DNA from: Oscillospiraceae bacterium
GTDB lineage: Bacteria > Bacillota > Clostridia > Oscillospirales > Ruminococcaceae
Assembly: GCA_017848155.1 (NCBI GenBank)
Contig: JAGAKC010000209.1
Span: 1 to 5,466, forward strand
Length of the DNA stretch: 5,466 nucleotides
Direction: 5' to 3'
In this document: in pieces, positions 1 to 5,466 of the stretch
Position numbering within the stretch: the first letter of the stretch is position 1
Layout: each line of letters begins with the position of its first letter
Notes under the pieces: model-generated
What the model was told of the DNA's origin: nothing
The model's database searches: none
What the model saw: only the letters and a program-made list of their open reading frames with translations
Position numbers and translations under genes: made by a program

Positions 1-927
1 AACGGAGCGTTCTCCGCAATACGTGAACAAAAGGATTGTTCCCCCGAAGAGGCAGAAATATCCGAGGTGAACAGCGGCGCATACTGGTTCAGCTCAAAGA
101 AGCTCGCCGATGCACTTCCTAAGCTCTCCACAAACAACGCAGCAGGAGAATACTACCTTACCGACTGCGTGGAGCTTATGGAAAAGCGCAGCGCCTTCAC
201 ATCCGAAAATCCTGCGATAGTACTGGGCGCAAACACAAGAAAGGCGCTTCTGGAGCTTAACTCCACCGCAAGAAGCATGATAATAGACCGTCACATGGAA
301 AACGGTGTAAGCTTCGTTTCCCTTGACGGAATACTGATCGGCGCAGATGTCAAGATAGGCTGCGACACCACTGTTATGCCGAATACGATCATACTCGGCA
401 ATACCGAGATAGGCAGCGGCTGTCTGATAGGCGCAGGCTGCCACATAGAAAACTGCCGCATCGGAAATAACGTGTCGTTCGATAACGTCCACGCATATGA
501 CTCGGTGGTTGAGGACAACGTGAAGATAGGTCCGTTCGCACAGCTGCGCCCCGGCACGACTATCCATAAGGGAGTCAAGATAGGAAACTTTGTTGAGATA
601 AAGAACTCCGAGATAGGTGAAAACACCTGTGCGGCACATCTGACATACGTGGGCGACAGCGACGTGGGCAGGGGCGTAAACTTCGGCTGCGGCTGCGTTA
701 CAGCAAACTACGACGGAATAAACAAGTACCGCACAAAGATAGGCGACCACGCATTTATCGGCTGCAACACAAATCTTATCGCACCTGTCGAGGTCGGAGA
801 TAACGCTACCACTGCGGCAGGCTCCACCATCACCAAAAATGTTCCCGCAAACGCTCTTGCCGTGGAGCGTGGTACCACTCGTGTAAAGGAAAACTGGGAG
901 AAGAACTTCAAGCGCAAAAAGAAATAA
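1..927 (+). CDS. glmU: Bifunctional UDP-N-acetylglucosamine pyrophosphorylase / glucosamine-1-phosphate N-acetyltransferase, 3' part (5' end outside window)
   Basis: GlmU is a cytosolic enzyme that acetylates glucosamine-1-phosphate and then uridylylates it to UDP-GlcNAc, the precursor of peptidoglycan and teichoic acids. The frame is open from base 1 and 308 residues are visible. By comparison with E. coli GlmU, about the first 145 residues are missing, including the nucleotide-binding GxGTRM loop. Visible pyrophosphorylase parts are the EQKD motif (residues 9-12), EVNSG (22-26), NNAAGEYYLTD (about 45-55) and GANTR, whose Asn78 matches the metal-binding Asn227 of E. coli. From about residue 100 the hexapeptide repeats of a left-handed beta helix begin. 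The acetyltransferase active site is present: LRPG with Arg183, VEIK with Lys201, HLTY with His213 (the catalytic base by homology) and NYDG with Asn236-Tyr237. The basic end NFKRKKK is usual for the family. The GTG at 67 lies inside the EVNSG motif and is not a start. The helix is rich in cysteine (8 by eye). The gene appears intact downstream. Confidence 0.97.
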   Translation, partial: NGAFSAIREQKDCSPEEAEISEVNSGAYWFSSKKLADALPKLSTNNAAGEYYLTDCVELMEKRSAFTSENPAIVLGANTRKALLELNSTARSMIIDRHMENGVSFVSLDGILIGADVKIGCDTTVMPNTIILGNTEIGSGCLIGAGCHIENCRIGNNVSFDNVHAYDSVVEDNVKIGPFAQLRPGTTIHKGVKIGNFVEIKNSEIGENTCAAHLTYVGDSDVGRGVNFGCGCVTANYDGINKYRTKIGDHAFIGCNTNLIAPVEVGDNATTAAGSTITKNVPANALAVERGTTRVKENWEKNFKRKKK

Positions 928-954
928 AATATATAGAAACGGTTAAAATGACAT

Positions 955-960
955 AGGAGA
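955..960 (+). promoter_or_regulatory. Ribosome binding site of the DUF3592-like membrane protein gene
   Basis: AGGAGA lies 7 bases before the ATG at 968, in the 40-base gap after glmU. It supports this ATG as the start. The gap itself is A/T-rich and shows no hairpin followed by a T run, so read-through from glmU is possible. Confidence 0.75.
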
Positions 961-967
961 TAAAATT

Positions 968-1432
968 ATGTTCAGCAACAGACCTGACCTGAGGTATCTT
1001 GATTACGTCATTGCAGTTATAGCTATATTGCTGCTTGTTTTCCTGCCGACCGACTTAAAGCGCAAGATCATTTTCTGCATACCTATATATGTAGGATTAA
1101 GATTTCTTACAGAGCCTGTGTGCCTTGCCGCTTCATTGCCGCGTATACGCAGAAGCTGGACAGAAGCCAGAGCTACGGTAACAAAGGTGCAGCTAGTTCC
1201 CAGAAATACGTACTTCGTGACATATGAAGCTACAGACGATGAAAACATGACAAGACCGTTTATATTAAAATGCAGACGACCCGTACCTCACACAGGAAAA
1301 AGCGCAACCATCTACTATGACAGCAAAACACCCACAGATTATGTAGTACTTTCGGCGGCTACTGTTACGGCAAACCTCATTGTCGGGGCGCTGCTTGTTG
1401 CAACAGGCATAATTCTCCTTATTATATTCTGA
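968..1432 (+). CDS. Small integral membrane protein with a DUF3592-like domain
   Basis: This 154-residue protein has three hydrophobic segments, at about 11-27, 33-57 and 132-154, the last reaching the C-terminus. Between the second and third lies a soluble stretch of about 70 residues predicted to be beta-rich: 'ARATVTKVQL', 'TYFVTYEATD', 'RPFILKCRRP', then 'GKSATIYYDSKTPTDYVV'. That pattern (A-x-V-xx-V start, a V-x-Y strand, then G-xx-A-x-I-YYD-xxxP) resembles DUF3592, a domain found between membrane helices in many bacterial proteins and of unknown biochemical role. The assignment is from memory of the pattern only. There is no signal-peptidase site or catalytic motif. The ATG is well placed behind AGGAGA. 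The gene is visibly richer in A/T than its neighbours and ends 19 bases before the next gene. It is not a GtrA-type flippase, since that family has four helices and no such soluble domain. Function unknown. Confidence 0.8.
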   Translation: MFSNRPDLRYLDYVIAVIAILLLVFLPTDLKRKIIFCIPIYVGLRFLTEPVCLAASLPRIRRSWTEARATVTKVQLVPRNTYFVTYEATDDENMTRPFILKCRRPVPHTGKSATIYYDSKTPTDYVVLSAATVTANLIVGALLVATGIILLIIF

Positions 1433-1451
1433 TGAAAAGAGATGAATCAAA

Positions 1452-2891
1452 TTGATCTGCGAAGAAAACTATTCCATGCTGTGTGACTTCTACCAGCTTA
1501 CAATGGGCAACGGCTACTACAAGACGAAGCATGCGGACAGGATCGCATATTTTGATATGTTCTTCCGCCGTGTACCTGACGGGGGCGGCTTCGCCGTGTG
1601 CGCAGGTCTTGAGCAGGTCGTACATTATATACAGGACCTGTGCTTTACCGATGATGATATAGATTTTCTCCGCACTAAGGGCATATTTGACGAGGAATTT
1701 CTTAGCTATCTGCGTAATTTCCGCTTTACGGGAGATATCTGGGCGATACCTGAGGGAACTCCCGTATTTCCGAATGAGCCGCTGCTTACGGTAAGAGCGC
1801 CTGCGATAGAAGCGCAGCTTATCGAAACGATGGTGCTTCTGCTTATAAACCACCAGTCGCTCATCGCCACCAAAGCAAGCAGGATAGTAAGAGCTGCCGA
1901 CGGAAGAAGCGTTTCGGAGTTCGGCTCACGCCGTGCTCATGGCGCAAGCGGTGCGGTGCTTGGTGCAAGAGCAGCCTATATCGCAGGCTGCGGCGGTACG
2001 GCATGCGTTCTCGCCGACCAGAAATACGGCGTGCCCTCAACAGGTACGATGGCGCACTCATGGGTGCAGATGTTCGACACGGAGCTTGAAGCGTTTGAGG
2101 AGTACTGCCGCACCTATCCCGACAGCACGACGCTGCTCGTTGATACCTACAACGTACTGAAAAGCGGCGTACCCAATGCGATAAAAGCCTTTGACAATAT
2201 TCTGAAGCCGCTTGGCGCAAGGCCCAGGGGAATACGCCTTGATTCGGGCGATATCGCATACCTTTCTATCGAAGCAAGAAAGATGCTGGACGAGGCAGGC
2301 TATCCAGATTGTAAGATAGTCGCCTCCAACAGCCTTGACGAATACATCATATCCGACCTGCTGCGGCAGGGCGCAAGGATAGATATCTTTGGCGTAGGCG
2401 AGCGGCTGATAACCGCCAGAAGCGAGCCTGTTTTCGGCGGTGTATACAAGCTCGTTGCCACCGAGGAAAACGGCATGATAAAGCCTAAAATAAAGATATC
2501 GGAAAACGTTGCGAAGATAACCACTCCGCATTTCAAGAAGCTGTACAGGCTGTACGACAATAAGACGGGCAAGGCGGTGGCTGACCAGCTCTGCGTCTAT
2601 GACGAGGAGCTTCCCACTGACGCACTGACCATCTTCGACCCCGAATACACCTGGAAAAGGAAACAGGTTACGGACTTCACCGCAAAGGAGCTGCAGGTGC
2701 CTGTATTCAAAAACGGCGAGCTTGTATACGAGCTGCCGCATATCGACGAGATACGCAGCTACTGTGCGGAGCAGATGAAAACGATATGGAGCGAGATAAA
2801 ACGCTTTGAAAATCCCCATAAGTATTATGTGGACCTTTCACAGAAGCTGTGGGACATCAAACACGGACTGCTTGACAGGGAGGGCTGTTGA
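1452..2891 (+). CDS. pncB: Nicotinate phosphoribosyltransferase (NAD salvage)
   Basis: The enzyme converts nicotinate and PRPP, with ATP hydrolysis, to nicotinate mononucleotide, the first step of the Preiss-Handler NAD salvage route in the cytosol. The 479 residues are a usual full length for the Firmicutes form. Family marks are the N-terminal SMLCDFYQLTMGNGYY (residues 8-23), EFGSRRAHG (156-164), GTMAHSW (198-204) with His202 matching the histidine phosphorylated during catalysis, DTYNVLKSG (231-239), RLDSGD (262-267), SNSLDE (292-297) and FGVGERLIT (313-321). The start is TTG at 1452: an in-frame TGA at 1443-1445 rules out anything further upstream, and the next ATG, at 1476, would cut into the conserved N-terminus and has no ribosome binding site. 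A weak AAGAGA (about 1437-1442) precedes the TTG. The stop overlaps the next start. No key residue appears to be missing. Product confidence is high; the exact start is slightly less certain. Confidence 0.96.
   Translation: MICEENYSMLCDFYQLTMGNGYYKTKHADRIAYFDMFFRRVPDGGGFAVCAGLEQVVHYIQDLCFTDDDIDFLRTKGIFDEEFLSYLRNFRFTGDIWAIPEGTPVFPNEPLLTVRAPAIEAQLIETMVLLLINHQSLIATKASRIVRAADGRSVSEFGSRRAHGASGAVLGARAAYIAGCGGTACVLADQKYGVPSTGTMAHSWVQMFDTELEAFEEYCRTYPDSTTLLVDTYNVLKSGVPNAIKAFDNILKPLGARPRGIRLDSGDIAYLSIEARKMLDEAGYPDCKIVASNSLDEYIISDLLRQGARIDIFGVGERLITARSEPVFGGVYKLVATEENGMIKPKIKISENVAKITTPHFKKLYRLYDNKTGKAVADQLCVYDEELPTDALTIFDPEYTWKRKQVTDFTAKELQVPVFKNGELVYELPHIDEIRSYCAEQMKTIWSEIKRFENPHKYYVDLSQKLWDIKHGLLDREGC
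2877..2884 (+). promoter_or_regulatory. Ribosome binding site choosing ATG 2891 over TTG 2888
   Basis: AGGGAGGG, inside the last codons of the nicotinate phosphoribosyltransferase gene, sits 6 bases before the ATG at 2891 and only 3 before the in-frame TTG at 2888. The spacing favours the ATG, which forms a TGATG stop/start overlap with the upstream gene, the usual arrangement for translational coupling. Confidence 0.8.
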
Positions 2892-4111
2892 TGCGTGATA
2901 CGATAAATGATTTCGGCAGAAAGGTCACTGCCCTTTTCAAGCCCGACGCATACTGCACCTTTGCGCCGCCCGAGGAAACTCTTGGCGTGATAGATACCTC
3001 GGGAAAGCACGACGGAAGCCGGGGAATAGCATTCCTGTGCGATGAGATACGCACGAATTTCGGCGGCAGGATAATGCGTGCAGGCTATAAGCAGGTCACT
3101 TCTGTGACGATACTGAAAAGCTACGAAACGACCTTTGACGACGAGCTTCAGATAGATATGCCGGGCGGAGAGCTGCGCATATCCGACTGCTCACTGAATA
3201 AATTCTTTTTGAAGCAGCTGATAAACTCGCTTTGCAGGCTGTACTACACCATGAGCGAGGACAAGCGTGCTACCATGCGTCAGCAATGCACCGCAGCGGC
3301 AATGGAGCATTTCGCAGGAAATATCCCTGCGGTAACGGTAAAGCTGCCAAATGCGGAAAAAGCTGCCGTACAGGAAAAGTCGCCCGAAACGGAAGATGTG
3401 ACGGCAGAAACACCTGCCGAGATACCTGACGGCAGGATAGTCTGGCTGTCGGGCAAGAAGCCTGTGCCGCAGGCTATCCCTGACGTTGACAAGCTGCCAG
3501 AGGATATGTCGCAGGACGAAGCGATGAGCTACCTGCTGGATTCGATAAACGAGATAAACGACGAAGCTACTCCAGAGGAGATAGAGCGCAGAGTGGACGA
3601 GGAGCTTGACGCACTTGCAGAAAGCGCCGCAAGACATGCCCGTGAGCAGGCAGAGGCCGAAGCGGCACTGCGCCCGAAAAAGGCTGTGCTGCCGCCCGTC
3701 GAGGGACTTACAGAGGAGCCTCCGTCGGATGATATCTACATAAAGGCAAGCAAGCGGCTGCGCCTTTTCTGCGCCGAAAGACAGCTCACCATGGAGCAGA
3801 TAGAAAACGCAGTAAAGGACAATATGGTGTCCGCTGCGGAAAACTACTCCAGGATATCCGCCGAGCACGAGATACCGCCGCTTGTGGCGGCACGTGCACA
3901 GACGCTGAAAAACGCATCGGACGAGCTTACGAAATACTTCGCTCTCGGCGAGGACATTGCAGCACGTGTGATGTTCTTCATGCTGTATCAGATGCTGTCC
4001 TACGCTGACAGGATAGCCGAGCTTCCCGAAACAAAGGAAAGGCTGAACGATTTCTTCCGTCGCTATGGCTCTGCGGCAATGGCACTGTCGCTGCTTGACA
4101 GCGGAATTTAA
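2891..4111 (+). CDS. Conserved-looking hypothetical protein, 406 aa, coupled to pncB
   Basis: I do not recognise this protein. It has no signal peptide and no clear membrane helix, so it is probably cytosolic. Three regions can be seen. Residues about 1-118 look like an ordered alpha/beta or beta-rich domain: 'GIAFLCDEIRTNFGGR', 'YKQVTSVTIL', 'DELQIDMPGGELRISDC', then a helix 'KFFLKQLINSLCRLYY'. This alternation of short strands ending in a helix resembles bacterial PH-like folds, but that is inference. Residues about 150-280 are low in complexity, acidic and rich in Pro, Ala and Glu, with a short island 'GRIVWLSGKKPVP' and a helical, charged stretch (225-262) that might form a coiled coil. 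Residues about 282-406 are mostly helical, ending in 'VMFFMLYQMLSYADRIAELPETKERLNDFFRRYG'. No catalytic motif is evident. The ATG at 2891 overlaps the pncB stop by one base, so the two products are probably made together. The gene ends 12 bases before the glycosyltransferase gene. Confidence 0.85.
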   Translation: MRDTINDFGRKVTALFKPDAYCTFAPPEETLGVIDTSGKHDGSRGIAFLCDEIRTNFGGRIMRAGYKQVTSVTILKSYETTFDDELQIDMPGGELRISDCSLNKFFLKQLINSLCRLYYTMSEDKRATMRQQCTAAAMEHFAGNIPAVTVKLPNAEKAAVQEKSPETEDVTAETPAEIPDGRIVWLSGKKPVPQAIPDVDKLPEDMSQDEAMSYLLDSINEINDEATPEEIERRVDEELDALAESAARHAREQAEAEAALRPKKAVLPPVEGLTEEPPSDDIYIKASKRLRLFCAERQLTMEQIENAVKDNMVSAAENYSRISAEHEIPPLVAARAQTLKNASDELTKYFALGEDIAARVMFFMLYQMLSYADRIAELPETKERLNDFFRRYGSAAMALSLLDSGI

Positions 4112-4115
4112 AAAC

Positions 4116-4121
4116 GAGGTG
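4116..4121 (+). promoter_or_regulatory. Ribosome binding site of the GT2 gene (two adjacent ATGs)
   Basis: GAGGTG lies in the 12-base gap before tandem ATG codons at 4124 and 4127. The distance from GAGG is 4 bases to the first and 7 to the second, so the second ATG has the more usual spacing. The choice changes the protein by one methionine only. Confidence 0.7.
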
Positions 4122-4123
4122 AA

Positions 4124-5092
4124 ATGATGACGCCAAGACTTATCATAGTTATCCCCTGCTACAATGAGCAGGAGGTGCTTCCCGTGACCGCACCGATGTT
4201 TCTTGAAAAGCTGACGGGGCTTATCTCCGCCGAAAAGATATCGGATGACAGCAGAATAATGTTCGTAAACGACGGCAGCAAGGACAGCACATGGGAGATA
4301 ATCGAAAGGCTGTCAAAGGAAGATGAGCATTTTATCGGCATATCCCAGAGCCGCAACCGCGGACACCAGAATGCAGTGCTTGCAGGTCTTATGGAGGCAA
4401 AGGATATCTGCGATATCACAATAAGTATCGACTGCGACGGACAGGACGATATCAATGCAATGGACAAGATGGTGGACGAGTACCTCGGCGGCTGCGAGAT
4501 AGTATACGGAGTCCGCTCCAGCCGTAAGACCGACACCTTCTTCAAGCGCACCACTGCACAGGGATTCTATAAGCTGCTGAATTCCATGGGAGCAGAGGTG
4601 GTGTACAACCATGCGGACTACCGCCTAGTCAGCAGCAGAGTATTGCAGGAGTTTGCTAATTTCAAAGAAGTGAACCTGTTCCTGCGTGGAATGTTTCCGC
4701 TTGTCGGATTCAAAAGCACCAGCGTATATTACGAGCGCAACGAGCGTCTTGCAGGAAAGAGCCACTATCCGCTCAGCAAGATGCTGGGACTTGCATTCGA
4801 CGGCATAACCAGCCTTTCCATAAAGCCTATCAAGATGATAATGGGTCTTGGTCTGGTGATAGCCATACTCAGCTTTATCGGAGTTATCTGGGCAGTAGTT
4901 ACCCACTTCCTCGGAAGCACCGCAAGCGGCTGGGCGTCTACCATCTGTATCATCTGCTTTCTGAGCGGAATACAGCTCATCTCCATCGGAGTAATCGGTC
5001 AGTATATCGGAAAGATATACATGGAGGTAAAGCAAAGACCCAGATATATCATCAGCGAGAGAACGTATGAAAAAAAGCATGACGAAGAATAA
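4124..5092 (+). CDS. GtrB/DPM1-type family 2 glycosyltransferase, membrane-anchored
   Basis: Enzymes of this group transfer a sugar from a nucleotide sugar to undecaprenyl (or dolichyl) phosphate at the inner face of the membrane; the lipid-linked sugar is then flipped and used to modify wall polymers, teichoic acids or other glycans. The 322 residues show a GT-A domain: LIIVIPCYNEQEVLP (6-20), FVNDGSKDST (47-56), SRNRGHQNAVLAGL (76-89), and ISIDCDGQDD, in which Asp103-Cys-Asp105 is the metal-binding DxD. These are followed by YGVRSSRKTDTFFKR (128-142), NHADYRL (162-168), NLFLRG (184-189) and GKSHYPLSKM (211-220). Two membrane helices follow at about 236-262 and 270-297, then a short charged cytosolic tail. 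This order and length are typical of GtrB-like proteins. The sugar and acceptor cannot be read from the sequence, and no GtrA-like flippase is in the window. The next gene begins inside its last 26 bases. Confidence 0.94.
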   Translation: MMTPRLIIVIPCYNEQEVLPVTAPMFLEKLTGLISAEKISDDSRIMFVNDGSKDSTWEIIERLSKEDEHFIGISQSRNRGHQNAVLAGLMEAKDICDITISIDCDGQDDINAMDKMVDEYLGGCEIVYGVRSSRKTDTFFKRTTAQGFYKLLNSMGAEVVYNHADYRLVSSRVLQEFANFKEVNLFLRGMFPLVGFKSTSVYYERNERLAGKSHYPLSKMLGLAFDGITSLSIKPIKMIMGLGLVIAILSFIGVIWAVVTHFLGSTASGWASTICIICFLSGIQLISIGVIGQYIGKIYMEVKQRPRYIISERTYEKKHDEE

Positions 5093-5466
5093 ACGAATTA
5101 TTAGCTTTATAAAATGCTGCATTATACTGATCGGGTGCATATTATGGTGTTCATGTGAAAGTGCGGCAACCTCAATTGACAAACAGGAGGACGGTATGTT
5201 TACATTCAAAAAGATATCCAATGAACTGTATTTTGAAAAAACAAGCGGATACACGATCGCAGGCGACTGGGTATATGGTGTCGGCGAAGCAGGCGACAAG
5301 GAGTACGCACTCTTCTGGGGAAAGCTTATCACGCTTTTCGGAGAGCCTAACGAAAAATCTCGCAGCTGGGAGGACATGTATAATTATTTTATAGAAGCCG
5401 ACGATGGTCAGAAGAAATATTATGTTACAGTATACCACGGCTCAGGCGGTTCCAGTATATCCATGC
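5067..5466 (+). CDS. Probable lipoprotein of unknown function, 5' part (3' end outside window)
   Basis: The frame is open from ATG 5067 to the window end, 133 full codons. The N-terminus is a plausible lipoprotein signal: basic MKKSMTKNKR, a hydrophobic run from residue 11, and the lipobox LIGC with Cys24; a second possible cleavage cysteine lies in WCSC (Cys30). A short polar linker, ESAATSIDKQEDG, leads into the mature domain. This contains 'YTIAGDWVYGVGE', 'LITLFGEPNEKSRSWEDMYNYFIEADDG' and 'KYYVTVYHGSGGSS', a mixed alpha/beta pattern. The FGEP...YxYxIxA...VYxGxxG layout reminds me of small uncharacterised Firmicutes proteins, some of which may be immunity-like, but I cannot name a family. 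The start overlaps the glycosyltransferase gene by 26 bases behind a weak GAGAGA (5057-5062). A second in-frame ATG at 5196 has a far stronger ribosome binding site and would give a product without a signal peptide. The longer form is preferred because the upstream codons read as a coherent signal peptide. Confidence 0.72.
   Translation, partial: MKKSMTKNKRIISFIKCCIILIGCILWCSCESAATSIDKQEDGMFTFKKISNELYFEKTSGYTIAGDWVYGVGEAGDKEYALFWGKLITLFGEPNEKSRSWEDMYNYFIEADDGQKKYYVTVYHGSGGSSISM
5185..5190 (+). promoter_or_regulatory. Strong internal Shine-Dalgarno before in-frame ATG 5196
   Basis: AGGAGG sits 5 bases before the in-frame ATG at 5196, inside the lipoprotein frame (codons for Gln-Glu-Asp-Gly-Met). 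It is the best match to the anti-Shine-Dalgarno in the window. It may mark the true start, a second start giving a cytosolic form, or chance from the linker codons. Confidence 0.5.

Noticed and set aside
67..69. GTG as the start of a short stand-alone acetyltransferase
   Set aside because: The frame is open upstream to base 1 with residues that match GlmU (EQKD motif), and the GTG falls inside the conserved EVNSG motif.
94..750. Long open frame on the - strand opposite glmU (218 codons)
   Set aside because: It lies wholly inside the well-supported glmU frame, its translation is rich in Cys, Val, Ala and Tyr with no recognisable motif, and it reflects the codon bias of the + strand gene.
928..967. 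Terminator or promoter between glmU and the next gene
   Set aside because: The gap is A/T-rich but has no stem-loop with a T run, and no convincing -35/-10 pair at proper spacing.
968..1432. GtrA-like flippase partner for the downstream GtrB-like enzyme
   Set aside because: It has three hydrophobic segments and a soluble beta-rich domain between the second and third, not the four-helix layout of GtrA.
2058..2819. Long open frame on the - strand opposite pncB (253 codons)
   Set aside because: It is the shadow of a strongly conserved enzyme, has no ribosome binding site that I can support and no family-like motif.
3191..3868. Long open frame on the - strand opposite the 406-aa gene (225 codons)
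   Set aside because: The + strand frame has a strong ribosome binding site, coupling to pncB and a sensible amino-acid make-up; the reverse translation is rich in Cys, His, Leu and Arg and looks artefactual.
4625..5377. Open frame on the - strand spanning the end of the GT2 gene and the lipoprotein gene (250 codons)
   Set aside because: It covers the conserved C-terminal half of the glycosyltransferase and the signal peptide of the next gene. Its translation shows no family motif.

Overview
The window looks like a piece of a Clostridia chromosome, most likely a Ruminococcus-like member of the Oscillospiraceae. This is inferred from three things: heavy use of ATA for isoleucine and of AGG/AGA for arginine at roughly balanced GC, Gram-positive style Shine-Dalgarno sequences (GGGAGG, GAGGTG, AGGAGG), and the Firmicutes flavour of the recognisable proteins. 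No marker in the window fixes the genus.

All six genes lie on the + strand and are tightly packed. In order they are: the 3' part of glmU (1-927, 5' end outside the window); a 154-aa membrane protein with a DUF3592-like domain (968-1432); a nicotinate phosphoribosyltransferase with a TTG start (1452-2891); a 406-aa protein of unknown function whose ATG overlaps the previous stop by one base (2891-4111); a GtrB/DPM1-type membrane glycosyltransferase (4124-5092); and the 5' part of a probable lipoprotein gene (5067 to the window end) that starts inside the glycosyltransferase gene. Gaps are 40, 19, -1, 12 and -26 bases. I see no hairpin-plus-T-run terminator in any gap, so co-transcription is plausible but not shown. 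No gene-free stretch exceeds 40 bases, and I see no RNA gene, mobile element, CRISPR array or long repeat.

Functionally the cluster mixes envelope biogenesis (GlmU makes UDP-GlcNAc, the GT2 enzyme probably loads a sugar onto a lipid carrier, the last gene is probably a surface lipoprotein) with NAD salvage (nicotinate phosphoribosyltransferase). The two middle-sized unknowns are the least explained parts. The 406-aa protein is translationally coupled to the NAD-salvage enzyme and has two ordered regions joined by an acidic linker. The truncated lipoprotein has two competing in-frame starts, one giving a secreted form and one a form without a signal peptide. Most of the window is ordinary core and near-core genome, and I do not see convincing evidence for a wholly new system.
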